Position numbers and translations under genes: made by a program. Source: Micropruina sonneratiae (GTDB lineage: Bacteria > Actinomycetota > Actinomycetes > Propionibacteriales > Propionibacteriaceae). From it: 37,581 bases of DNA. This document shows positions 27,058-35,377 of the stretch, piece after piece. Each line of letters opens with the position of its first letter. The first letter of the stretch is position 1. Below the pieces are notes generated by a model. The model saw nothing but the letters and a program-made list of their open reading frames with translations. It was not told the DNA's origin and searched no databases. The stretch is taken from contig NZ_JAPDHX010000009.1 of the NCBI RefSeq assembly GCF_025972045.1, forward strand, positions 1 through 37,581, read 5' to 3'.

Positions 27058-28590
27058 ATGAGCAGTTCCTTCGATCCGTTGGTCATCGCGATCGACACCT
27101 CCACCACCTCGACCAAGGCGATCATCGTCGACGCCAACGGAAACGTGGTGTCGCAGGCGAAGCAGGAGTTCCCGCTGAGCAACCCGCGGACCAGCTTCTA
27201 CGAACACGACCCGCTGGACTGGTGGAACACCACGAACGGCACCATCGCCAAGGCCATCTCCGGACTGAAGCGGAAGGAGCGGCACCGGATCGAAGCCATG
27301 GCGATGACCCACCAGCGTGAGACGTTCGCCCCCTTCGACTCCGACGGCGTCCCGCTGCGGGCCGGCATCATCTGGATGGACGGCCGCGCCACCGACCAGA
27401 TCCGGCGCTACGGCAGCCCGGAGATCCATGCGCTGTCCGGCAAGCCGGCCGACATCACCCCCGCGCTGTACAAGCTGGCCTGGGTCAAGGAGAACGAGCC
27501 GGACGTCCTGCCCGAGGCGTACAAGGTCGTCGACGTGCACGGCTACCTGGTCTTTAAGCTGACCGGACAGTGGGTCAGCTCCGTCGCCTGTGCCGACTCG
27601 CTGGGACTGTTCGACATCGCCAAGCAGGACTACGACCCCGGGCTACTCGAGATAGCCGGCGTCCGCCGCGACCAGATGAGCGACCTGAAGAAGCCCGGCG
27701 AGATCATCGCCGAGATCGATCCGAGGATCACCCGGGCCTGGGGCCTCGACCACACCATCCCGCTGGTCGCCGGCATGGGTGACGGGCAGGCGGCGGGCAT
27801 CGGTGCCGCCGCGGTGGCCGCCGACACCATGTACCTCAACCTGGGCACCGCCGTGGTCGCCGGCGTCCACGGTCCCGATTACGCCTACGGCAAGGCGTAT
27901 CGCACCCTCGCGGCCGGCATTCCGGACTGGTACGACTTCGAGTTGCTGCTCAGTTCGGGCGCCTTCCTGTCGACCTGGTTCCGCGAGGCGCTCGGCAACC
28001 CGGCGCTCGGCGCCCGGCCCGATCCCGAGTTGGAGGCGGGTGCGGCCGCGTTGCCGGTCGGCTCGCTCGGGCTGATCACCATGCCGTACTGGAACGCGGT
28101 ACAGACGCCGCACTGGGACCCGGTGGCCCGCGGCGCGGTCGTCGGCTGGCGCGGCATTCACAACCGCGCTGCGATGTACCGCTCGATCCTTGAGTCGATC
28201 GGCCTGGAGATGCGCAACGGCCTGGAGGGACTCGAGGCCGACACCGGCACCAAGGTCACCCAGATCCGTGCGATGGGCGGCGGCACCCGCAGCCCGTTGT
28301 GGCGGCAGATCATGACCGACGCGATGGGCGTCCCGATCACCGCGTGCCTGGAGGACGAGATCTCCGCGATGGGTGCGGCCGTTGCCGCCATGTCGATCAC
28401 CGGCGTCCACGGCGCGCCCGACATCGCCGCCTACGCCGAGAAGATGGCCCAGTTCGGCGACACCACCGAACCTGACCAGGCGAACTACGAGCTGTACGGA
28501 GAGGTCGCCGACATCCAGAAGAAGATCTACCCGGCGCTGCGTGACGTGAACGAGGAGATCCACGCGTTCATGGAACGCCACCCCGGCTGA
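27058..28590 (+). CDS. FGGY-family carbohydrate kinase, polyol/ketose type
   Basis: A 510-residue sugar kinase. The N-terminal phosphate loop reads IAIDTSTTSTKA (Asp13). The catalytic base is expected at Asp242 in VAGMGDGQAAGIGAA. The C-terminal ATP site shows RAMGGGTRSPLWRQIMTDAMG, and the conserved EISAMGAAVAA follows. The overall family is secure, but the substrate is not: relatives phosphorylate xylulose, fuculose, erythritol, glycerol or rhamnulose. ATG at 27058 after GGAAGG. It is the first gene of a four-gene unit with a zinc dehydrogenase, class II aldolase and GpsA-like dehydrogenase. That unit suggests phosphorylation of a ketose (or polyol) before aldol cleavage. Confidence 0.85.
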   Translation: MSSSFDPLVIAIDTSTTSTKAIIVDANGNVVSQAKQEFPLSNPRTSFYEHDPLDWWNTTNGTIAKAISGLKRKERHRIEAMAMTHQRETFAPFDSDGVPLRAGIIWMDGRATDQIRRYGSPEIHALSGKPADITPALYKLAWVKENEPDVLPEAYKVVDVHGYLVFKLTGQWVSSVACADSLGLFDIAKQDYDPGLLEIAGVRRDQMSDLKKPGEIIAEIDPRITRAWGLDHTIPLVAGMGDGQAAGIGAAAVAADTMYLNLGTAVVAGVHGPDYAYGKAYRTLAAGIPDWYDFELLLSSGAFLSTWFREALGNPALGARPDPELEAGAAALPVGSLGLITMPYWNAVQTPHWDPVARGAVVGWRGIHNRAAMYRSILESIGLEMRNGLEGLEADTGTKVTQIRAMGGGTRSPLWRQIMTDAMGVPITACLEDEISAMGAAVAAMSITGVHGAPDIAAYAEKMAQFGDTTEPDQANYELYGEVADIQKKIYPALRDVNEEIHAFMERHPG

Positions 28591-28606
28591 TAGGAGAGAC
28601 CAGCAG

Positions 28607-29644
28607 ATGCGTGCGTGGATGTTCCACGGCCCCGGCGACCTGCGCCTGGAGGATGTCGAACCAGGGCGACCCGGCCCGGGGGAGGTGGCCGTCGAGATCA
28701 AGGCCGCCGCCACCTGCGGCACCGACCTGAAGAGTTACCGGCGCGGCCACCCGACGCTGTTCCCGAGCCTGCCGGCCCGGTTCGGCCACGAGTTCGCCGG
28801 GGTGGTCACCGAGGTGGGCGAGGGGGTGACGAAGTTCGCGCCGGGTGAGCGGGTGGTTGCGGCCAACACCTGCCCGTGCGGTTCGTGTTGGGCCTGCACC
28901 ATCGGCCGGGAGTCGCTGTGCGAGAACCTGCAGTACCTCAACGGCGCCTTCGCCGAGCAGATCGTCATTCCGAAGGCGATCGTCGAGCGCAACACCTACA
29001 CCATCCCGGACACGCTGGCCTTCGAGGCGGCGGCCCCGCTGGAGCCGCTGTCGACGGTGGTGCACGGCATGGCCGAGAGCGGCATCGCACTCGGTGACAC
29101 CGTGGTGGTCAACGGCGCCGGTCCGATCGGCCAGATGTACATCCGGCTGGCCCAGTTGCGGGGTGCGTCGGTGATCGCCGCCGACTTCTCGCCCGGACGC
29201 CTCGCCCAGGCCGCCGAGGCCGGCGCGGTCGCCACCGTCGACCTGGCCGGCCTGGAGACGGTGGCCGACAAGGCGTCCGCGATCCGCGCCGCGACCCCGC
29301 ACGGACGCGGCGCCGACGTCGCGGTCGAGGCGGTCGGCCTGCCCGAGGTGTGGGAGCAGACCGTCAAGTGCCTGCGGCCGGGCGGCACCGCGGTGCTCTT
29401 CGGCGGTCCCAAGGCGGGCTCGACGTTCAGCGTGGACGCCGTCGCCATGCACTACCTGGAGTACAAGCTGGTCGGCGTCTACCATCACGCCCCCCGGTAC
29501 GTGCAGATCGCGGTCAAGCTGCTCTCGACCGGCCAGTTCGACGGCATGACCCTGTGCAGCGAGGTGCGCGGCCTGGAGGCGCTGATCGATTCGCTGGAGG
29601 ACATGTCCCGCGGGGTCGGCAGCAAGTACATCCTGAGGCCCTGA
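28607..29644 (+). CDS. Zinc-dependent medium-chain polyol/alcohol dehydrogenase
   Basis: A 345-residue NAD(P)-dependent dehydrogenase. Catalytic zinc ligands are Cys37 (CGTDLKSYRRGH) and His61-Glu62 (FGHEF). Structural zinc ligands are Cys91-x2-Cys94-x2-Cys97-x7-Cys105. The cofactor-binding motif is VVVNGAGPIGQM. It resembles sorbitol/threonine dehydrogenases, which oxidise a secondary alcohol of a polyol. The ATG at 28607 follows AGGAGAG and lies 16 bases after the kinase stop. In this operon it most likely makes a ketose from an incoming polyol, supplying the kinase. The substrate is inferred from context only. Confidence 0.9.
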   Translation: MRAWMFHGPGDLRLEDVEPGRPGPGEVAVEIKAAATCGTDLKSYRRGHPTLFPSLPARFGHEFAGVVTEVGEGVTKFAPGERVVAANTCPCGSCWACTIGRESLCENLQYLNGAFAEQIVIPKAIVERNTYTIPDTLAFEAAAPLEPLSTVVHGMAESGIALGDTVVVNGAGPIGQMYIRLAQLRGASVIAADFSPGRLAQAAEAGAVATVDLAGLETVADKASAIRAATPHGRGADVAVEAVGLPEVWEQTVKCLRPGGTAVLFGGPKAGSTFSVDAVAMHYLEYKLVGVYHHAPRYVQIAVKLLSTGQFDGMTLCSEVRGLEALIDSLEDMSRGVGSKYILRP

Positions 29645-29655
29645 GGAGGAACCTG

Positions 29656-30300
29656 ATGCTGTTGGGGAACGAACGTGAGCAGATCGTCGAGGCCTGCCGG
29701 TTCATGCAACGCGAGAACCTGGTGGTGGGCACCGCCGGCAACGTGTCGGTGAGGGTCGGCGAGCATGTCGCGATCTCACCCAGCGGCGTGCCGTACGAGG
29801 TGATGAGCGCCGCCGACGTGGTGGTCACCGACCTGTCCGGTGCGACGGTGGACGGCTCCCTCACGCCCTCGAGCGAACTGCCGCTGCACCTGGCCGTCTA
29901 CGCCGCCACCCCGGCGGCCGCGATCACCCACAATCACGCCCCGGCGTCCACCGCGCTGGGGCTGGTCGTCGACGAGATCCCGCCCTCGCACTACTACTCG
30001 GCGATGTTCGGCGGGGTGGTGCGGGTGGCGCCGTACGCCCCGTTCGGGACCGACGAGCTGGCGCGCAACGTGGCGGCCGCGCTCGCCGACCGCACCGGCG
30101 CGTTGATGGGCAATCACGGCGCGATCACCATCGGCCCGAGCCTCGACAAGGCGTTGTCGCTGTTGCCGTACCTGGAGTACATCTGCGAGATCCAGCTGCG
30201 GGCGATGGCGACGAACCTGCCGGTGAAGCTGGTGCCGCCCGACCTGCTGGACGTCGCCGTGGCCGGCATGGCCACCTACGGCCAGCAACCCACCCACTGA
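29656..30300 (+). CDS. Class II aldolase (L-fuculose-phosphate aldolase family)
   Basis: A 214-residue zinc aldolase of the FucA/AraD type. All key residues fall at the FucA positions: Glu74 (PSSELPLHL), His92 and His94 (ITHNHAP), and His154 (MGNHGAI). The glycine-rich GTAGNVSVRV and SPSGVPYEVM loops bind phosphate. It should split a ketose-1-phosphate into DHAP and an aldehyde. AraD-type epimerase activity is possible but less likely, given the exact zinc ligand spacing and the kinase beside it. The ATG at 29656 is preferred over the longer open frame because GAGGAGG lies six bases upstream. It starts 11 bases after the dehydrogenase stop. Soluble. Confidence 0.88.
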   Translation: MLLGNEREQIVEACRFMQRENLVVGTAGNVSVRVGEHVAISPSGVPYEVMSAADVVVTDLSGATVDGSLTPSSELPLHLAVYAATPAAAITHNHAPASTALGLVVDEIPPSHYYSAMFGGVVRVAPYAPFGTDELARNVAAALADRTGALMGNHGAITIGPSLDKALSLLPYLEYICEIQLRAMATNLPVKLVPPDLLDVAVAGMATYGQQPTH

Positions 30301-30322
30301 TCCACGACGAAAGGTTCCACCG

Positions 30323-31363
30323 ATGGCTGTGATGACGATCCTGGGAGCCGGAGCGATGGGCTCCGCGCTCGCCACACCGCTGACGAACGCCGGCTGGGAG
30401 ACCCGTCTGTGGGGCACCTGGCTCGATGACCACCTGCTGGACGCCTGCGAGGCCGGCAAGCCGCACCCGCGCACGAACGTGCCGCTGGCGTCCGGCACGA
30501 AGCTGTACCGCTCCGACCAGCTCGACGAGGCGCTCGAGGGTGCCGACGCGGTGTTCATCGCGGTCGCGTCGGTCGGGGTGCCGAAGGTGACCCAGATGGC
30601 GCTCGGGGCGATCTCGCAGGCGTCGGTGGTGCTGTGCACCTCGAAGGGGTTCTGGACCGACCCGAACGGCCGCATCCAGCTGCTGCCGGACGCCATCCGC
30701 ACCATCGCCGCAGAGAACGGCGCGCTGCTGCCGCCGATCGTCGGGGTCGGCGGGCCGTGCAAGGCGAACGAGGTGGCCGACGGCAAGCCGACCGCCACCA
30801 TCTACGGCTCCCTGGACGAGGGCACCGCGATCCGGATGGCGCGGGAGATCTCGACCGACGCGTACTGCATCGAGCCGACCACCGACGAGCCCGGCGTCGA
30901 GGTCTGTGCCCCGATGAAGAACGTCTACGCGATCGCGCTGGGCATCGCCGACGGCCTCGAGGAGGGCACCGGCTTTCCGCACCACAACCTGAAGTCGGCG
31001 ATCTTCGCCCAGTCGGTCAAGGAGATGTCGATCGCCTCGGTGGCGCTGGGCGCGCGGCCGGAGACGGCCTACGGGTTGGCCGGAGTCGGCGACCTCGAGG
31101 TGACCGGGCTGTCCGGCCGCAACAAGGTGTACGGGGTGCGGATCGGCCGCGGCGAGAACGCGATCGAGGCGCTGGCCGCGATGGAGGCCGCCGAGCAGAC
31201 CGTCGAGGGCGTCCCGGCCGCCGGGCTGGCGATGACGCTGGCGCAGCAGCAGGAGGGCCTGCTGGAGCAGTTGCCGCTGTTGAAGGCGGTGACGGCGATC
31301 ATCGCCGGGGCCGAGCACCCCGAGAAGCTGGTGGCCGAGGCGGCGCTGCCGCAACGGCCCTAG
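30323..31363 (+). CDS. GpsA-like NAD(P)-dependent dehydrogenase (glycerol-3-phosphate dehydrogenase fold)
   Basis: A 346-residue protein with the fold and motifs of NAD(P)-linked glycerol-3-phosphate dehydrogenase: ILGAGAMGSALATPL (nucleotide site), CTSKGF with Lys108, CAPMKNVYAIALGIADGL with the catalytic Lys199, and GLAGVGDLEVTGLSGRNKVYG. The similarity to GpsA is clear yet distant in places (WGTWLDDHLLD in place of the usual Arg/Ala-rich segment). It could be a specialised paralogue acting on a polyol phosphate made by the kinase, or it could reduce DHAP from the aldolase. ATG at 30323 after GAAAGG, 22 bases from the aldolase. The operon ends here, converging with a small unknown gene 11 bases away. 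Confidence 0.82.
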   Translation: MAVMTILGAGAMGSALATPLTNAGWETRLWGTWLDDHLLDACEAGKPHPRTNVPLASGTKLYRSDQLDEALEGADAVFIAVASVGVPKVTQMALGAISQASVVLCTSKGFWTDPNGRIQLLPDAIRTIAAENGALLPPIVGVGGPCKANEVADGKPTATIYGSLDEGTAIRMAREISTDAYCIEPTTDEPGVEVCAPMKNVYAIALGIADGLEEGTGFPHHNLKSAIFAQSVKEMSIASVALGARPETAYGLAGVGDLEVTGLSGRNKVYGVRIGRGENAIEALAAMEAAEQTVEGVPAAGLAMTLAQQQEGLLEQLPLLKAVTAIIAGAEHPEKLVAEAALPQRP

Positions 31364-31374
31364 GTGGCGCGTCC

Positions 31375-31752
31375 CTAGTTCGCGCGCGCGACCCAGGGGA
31401 AGCGCCGGTCGACCTGCGGGTCGTACAGCGGGACGCCGAGGGCGTCCAGGCACTGGATGGCCGCGTCCATCACCGTCAGGTCCTTCACGTTGTGGAAGGT
31501 GAGCACCACGAAGCTGCCGCCGGCGATCCACACGTCGAAGGAGCCGAGCGTGGGATGGGTGAAGTGGTAGGTGTCGGTGCGCCGCCAGGTGCCGTACATG
31601 ATCGACAGTTCGTCGAGCACCCGGTCGGTCTCGATCGGCGCGACGTCCTTGACCCGTCGGCCCTTGATCAGCTTCAGGTAGGTGCGCCGATCGGCGACAC
31701 GATTGCTCCGACGGCCGTCCGCGTAGGCCCAGAACGCCAGTTGGTAACTCAC
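31375..31752 (-). CDS. Small protein of unknown function
   Basis: A 125-residue soluble protein starting at GTG 31752 with only a weak ribosome binding site. It has alternating basic and aromatic segments (YQLAFWAYADGRR, LKLIKGRRVKDVAP, TYHFTHPTLGSFDVWIAG, GSFVVLTFHN). No signal peptide or membrane segment is present. I do not recognise the family. It stands alone, convergent with the polyol operon and downstream of the nested palindrome. Coding status is supported by third-position G/C bias and the tight fit between neighbours. Confidence 0.6.
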   Translation of the reverse strand: MSYQLAFWAYADGRRSNRVADRRTYLKLIKGRRVKDVAPIETDRVLDELSIMYGTWRRTDTYHFTHPTLGSFDVWIAGGSFVVLTFHNVKDLTVMDAAIQCLDALGVPLYDPQVDRRFPWVARAN

Positions 31753-31835
31753 AGCGCGAAAGCTAGCGGCATGACCAGTGCTTCAACCGTCGCCACGCGC
31801 CGCTCTCAGGCGATCTTTCGGATCGGGTTCGGAAC

Positions 31836-31881
31836 ACAGTGTGAGTCTGAACATTGAACTCAATGTCGAGGCTCACACTGT
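31836..31881. promoter_or_regulatory. 46-base nested palindrome downstream of the putative PPi-PEPCK
   Basis: Outer arms of 10 bases (31836-31845 and 31872-31881, ACAGTGTGAG/CTCACACTGT) match perfectly. An inner dyad ACATTGA-AC-TCAATGT (31851-31866) shares the same centre. The whole can fold as one hairpin, which would terminate the minus-strand transcript 16 bases after its stop codon. It also carries the CTCACA and ACATTGA words found in the polyol-operon dyads, so a protein-binding role is equally possible. The minus-strand unknown gene starts 84 bases beyond. Confidence 0.6.
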
Positions 31882-31896
31882 CGTGCCGACCCGCCC

Positions 31897-34800
31897 TTAC
31901 AGCGGCTGGCGGCCCAGGGTGCCGACGAGGGCGGCGCGGTAGTCGGCGCTGGAGAACCGGTCGAGCTCGGCCCGGGCGGCGGCGATCCGGCCGGTGATGT
32001 GCAGCCGGTCGGCCGCCTCGGCGTTCTCGGGGTGCCCGGCGAAGCCCTCCAAGCGGTCCACGACCGCCTGGGCCCGGCGGGTGGCCAACGCCTGCTTGGA
32101 GTCCAGGCGTTCCGCATACCACTGCGACTCCAGCACCGTCTGCCGGTCGAACAGGCAGCGCACCTCGGGGGCGTCCAGATCGTGGCCCTCGGCGGTGACG
32201 CCGGTGGCCATGATCTCGAGCAGCGCCTTCAGCGGCGGGATGGCCAGCTCGATGGTGCCGTCGTCGAAGTACGACTGCGCCACCCTGCGGTGGGTCTCGA
32301 CGATCACGTCCATGCTCTGGGCGTAGACGGCGAGATCCTGCAGCTCGGGCCGCAGCATCTCCGAGGTGAACACCACGTGCGGGTGCAGGAAGATCCGGCC
32401 GAAGTACTTGCGGGCGAACTTCTGCGTCATCCGGTGGCCGAGTCGGCTGGCCCGGACCAGGTGGCCGTCGTGCTCGAAGTCCTCCACGCGCTCGAGACAG
32501 CCCTCGGCGATCAGGTTGGCGGCCGACCGCTCCGACGGCGTCATCCGCGAGAACACCTCGGGCACCAGCATCGAGATGTCGTGATCGACCCGGACGTTCG
32601 GCCCGACGTAGCCGGCGCACGACACCCAGCCGTCGTAGCCGGTCAGCACGTAGGACAGCAGCGCGGCGTTGAGGTCGACGATCGCCGGCATCGCGTTGAA
32701 CGGGCCCTTGGTCAGCGCACCCTCCGAGCCGGCACCGGTGGTCGAGGGCGACTTGCCGGTCATGGACGAGATGAACTCCATGAACAGCTCGGGCAGTTCC
32801 AGGTAGTGCAGCGGGTTGAACGAGCACAGCGGCGGCACCGGGCCGTCCGGCGGGTTGTTGCGGCGTCCGGCCGCCACCACGTCGACGGGCACCGGCAGCG
32901 GCGCATGGCTCGGCAGCTTCGCCGCCAGGTGCATGGCCAGGTCGGCCGCCGCCGTCGCCGCGGCGTTGACGACGTCGGGACGCCGCTGCAGGTAGCGCGG
33001 GTTCTTCGACGGCTTGCCGTTGACCAGCCTCGGGTTCGCCGACGACACCACGTAGCTGGGGCTGACCTCGTCGGGTTCGTCGGCGAAGCGGGCCAGCAGG
33101 TTGCGCATCGGCGCGGTGAACGCGCTGAACGCGACCGCGTCGTCCCGCAGCTCGCGGGCGTCGAAGCGGGTCAGCGGCTCGAAGTTCGACAGGAAGTTGT
33201 CCGGCCCCGACATGTCCAGCTCGGTCTGCTTGTCGTAGCCGCGGATGATCGCGTCGTCCGGACGCTGGAACAGCAGGTCCTCGCAGTTCTGCACGTACTT
33301 GCGCGACAGCCCGATCGGCCCCTCGGGCACCGCGGTCAGGTGCGCCGGGCCGACGATCGAGGCGGTGATGTCGTCCTCGGTCTGCACCTTCACCGCCGGG
33401 TTGAAGTCGTGCCGCAGGCCGAACAGCCGCCACGACCCGTCGGTGTCGAAGCCCACCCGCAGCATGTTCACGTTGATCCGCTCACCGTCGAGCCGCAGGG
33501 CGTTGCCCTTGCGGCCGTTCATGATGCCGACGGTGAAGTGGCTGCGCCAATCGGTGCCCCACTCGGGCCGGTAGAACCGCTTCACCACGAAGACCAGTTC
33601 CTTGACGTGCTGCGGAATGCTCTCCAGCCACTCGTTGTAGGCGGGGCTGAAGTCGCTGTCGGAGGGAGTGAGCAGCTTGATCACGCTACCCATCGACCGG
33701 CTGGAGGAAAGGATCGGCCGGGTGTCGGAGCCGCGCAGCGACTCGTCGGCGAAGCGGTCGGCGTGGTCGCGCTGCAGGATGGCCTCGACGGCGTCCATGT
33801 CGGCGTCGTAGTCGGCGACGTAGGCGTTGCCGAAGATGAACGCGTCGGTGATCGCCTTGGAGATCTCGGACTTGCCGCCGCCGGAGACCGTGGACGGCTT
33901 GTGGCACGAGGTGACCGTGGCGACGGTCGCCTTGAGGTCCCAGTGCCTGGGGTCGGACGGCGACTGGGCCAGCTGCACCCGGTAGCCGTTGGGCCCGAAG
34001 TAGACCTTGTCGGCACGCAGCCGGATGGAACGCTCGCCGGCGGGGGTGCTCCACGACACGGTCATGCTGCGCAGCGAGTAGGTGGGCCGGGCCGGCAGCA
34101 GCACATGGCCGGGATGCTCCCGGTCGACGGCGTGCCCCTCCGGCTGCCGGACGAACCGTTCGGGGTCACGGGCGAGCACGTCCTCGAGCCGGTACTCGTC
34201 GCCGGCGGACTCGTCGAGGTAGCCACCACCGATGTTGTAGGAGGGGAAGACCAGGGCGCCGCCGGCGTGCTCCTCCTCGACGTTGCCGAACAGGTTCGCC
34301 GAGTACGAGATCTGGGTCTTCACCTCCTTCTTGCAGTAGCCGAAGTAGTTGTCGGCGATCACCGTGACCATCACGCCGCGGGCGTCCCGGGCACAGACCT
34401 TGAACGCCTGGCCGCCGTTGTACCGCTCATCCGGCCGCGACCAGCACATGCCGTCGCGGCGCTGCCGCTCGGTGGCGTTGTCGACGTGCGGCAGGCCGAG
34501 TTCCTTCTTGGTCAGCTTGGTCAGGTGCGGAGCGAGGATGACGCAGCCGGTGGTTCCCGTCCAGGTGCCCGGGTCGAGCGAGGCGTCGTTCTCGGGCAGG
34601 TACGGGTCGCCGCCGTTGCCGAAGATGCCCTCGACGAAGTCGAGATTGGCGACCAGCCCGCCGGGCACGATGAACCGGGTCTCCATCCGGCGCTCGGTGG
34701 CGTAGCCGGGGACGCCCGGTGAGACCAGCGGACGCAGCAGCAGCGACACGAAGCAGGCGGCCGGGTGGTCGGTGCGGGACAGGTAGGGCAGCACCAGGTC

Positions 34801-35316
34801 GACCTCCGGCGGTTTGAACGCCTCGGTCAGCAGTCGCGCGAAGACGGCCTTCGGTACCGCGATCTTGTCGTCGTTGATCGGCAGCCCGCCCTCGGCGATG
34901 TGGAAGACGCCGGCGGTGGTGCGGCGGTCGTTGGCCGGGTTGTGCAGGACGCCGTTGGCGAGCCGGTAGCTCGACAGCAGTGGCGAGCTGAAAGAATCGC
35001 CGTTGACCGGCAGGGACAGCGCCCGGGCCAGCCCGGGCTCGTCCAGCACCAGCGTGCGCCGGGGCAGCTTCGGCGCATCGCCGTCCGCGCCCTGCTCGGC
35101 CGGGAAGATGTCCGCCAGATAGTCGTCGAGGAAGGACTGGATGCGCTGGTCGACCGCGCTGTAGCGGTCGGAGAGCCGACGGCTCAGTTCCCGCTGGCGG
35201 GCCAGGATGGGCGCGACCAGCTGCGCGCTCCCGGCGTCCTCGGCCTGCGACGGCACGGAGATGCCGACCAGGGCGAGGCGGAGGTTGACGGCGGCGTCGG
35301 TGATATCGGGCGACAT
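31897..35316 (-). CDS. Putative PPi-dependent phosphoenolpyruvate carboxykinase
   Basis: A very large single protein (1,139 residues from ATG 35316) with no signal peptide. I assign it, by length and overall features, to the PPi-type PEP carboxykinase (carboxytransphosphorylase) known from propionibacteria and Entamoeba. That enzyme interconverts PEP, CO2 and phosphate with oxaloacetate and PPi. Recognisable segments are TTGCVILAPHLTKLTKKELG (257-276), the Arg-rich region near RRDGMCWSRPDERYNGGQ, the P-loop-like CHKPSTVSGGGKSEISK (471-487, Lys482), and FTVGIMNGRKGNALRLDGER further on. I cannot verify the family by search, so function is probable rather than certain. The alternative GTG start at 35394 would overlap the acyltransferase end. 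A 61-base gap separates it from that gene, and both may be co-transcribed. Confidence 0.7.
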   Translation of the reverse strand: MSPDITDAAVNLRLALVGISVPSQAEDAGSAQLVAPILARQRELSRRLSDRYSAVDQRIQSFLDDYLADIFPAEQGADGDAPKLPRRTLVLDEPGLARALSLPVNGDSFSSPLLSSYRLANGVLHNPANDRRTTAGVFHIAEGGLPINDDKIAVPKAVFARLLTEAFKPPEVDLVLPYLSRTDHPAACFVSLLLRPLVSPGVPGYATERRMETRFIVPGGLVANLDFVEGIFGNGGDPYLPENDASLDPGTWTGTTGCVILAPHLTKLTKKELGLPHVDNATERQRRDGMCWSRPDERYNGGQAFKVCARDARGVMVTVIADNYFGYCKKEVKTQISYSANLFGNVEEEHAGGALVFPSYNIGGGYLDESAGDEYRLEDVLARDPERFVRQPEGHAVDREHPGHVLLPARPTYSLRSMTVSWSTPAGERSIRLRADKVYFGPNGYRVQLAQSPSDPRHWDLKATVATVTSCHKPSTVSGGGKSEISKAITDAFIFGNAYVADYDADMDAVEAILQRDHADRFADESLRGSDTRPILSSSRSMGSVIKLLTPSDSDFSPAYNEWLESIPQHVKELVFVVKRFYRPEWGTDWRSHFTVGIMNGRKGNALRLDGERINVNMLRVGFDTDGSWRLFGLRHDFNPAVKVQTEDDITASIVGPAHLTAVPEGPIGLSRKYVQNCEDLLFQRPDDAIIRGYDKQTELDMSGPDNFLSNFEPLTRFDARELRDDAVAFSAFTAPMRNLLARFADEPDEVSPSYVVSSANPRLVNGKPSKNPRYLQRRPDVVNAAATAAADLAMHLAAKLPSHAPLPVPVDVVAAGRRNNPPDGPVPPLCSFNPLHYLELPELFMEFISSMTGKSPSTTGAGSEGALTKGPFNAMPAIVDLNAALLSYVLTGYDGWVSCAGYVGPNVRVDHDISMLVPEVFSRMTPSERSAANLIAEGCLERVEDFEHDGHLVRASRLGHRMTQKFARKYFGRIFLHPHVVFTSEMLRPELQDLAVYAQSMDVIVETHRRVAQSYFDDGTIELAIPPLKALLEIMATGVTAEGHDLDAPEVRCLFDRQTVLESQWYAERLDSKQALATRRAQAVVDRLEGFAGHPENAEAADRLHITGRIAAARAELDRFSSADYRAALVGTLGRQPL

Positions 35317-35377
35317 GACCCCAGTCTCGACCACCGGCGGGACGCTGTCAGGGGGTCCCGGCCAAGTCCCACGATTG

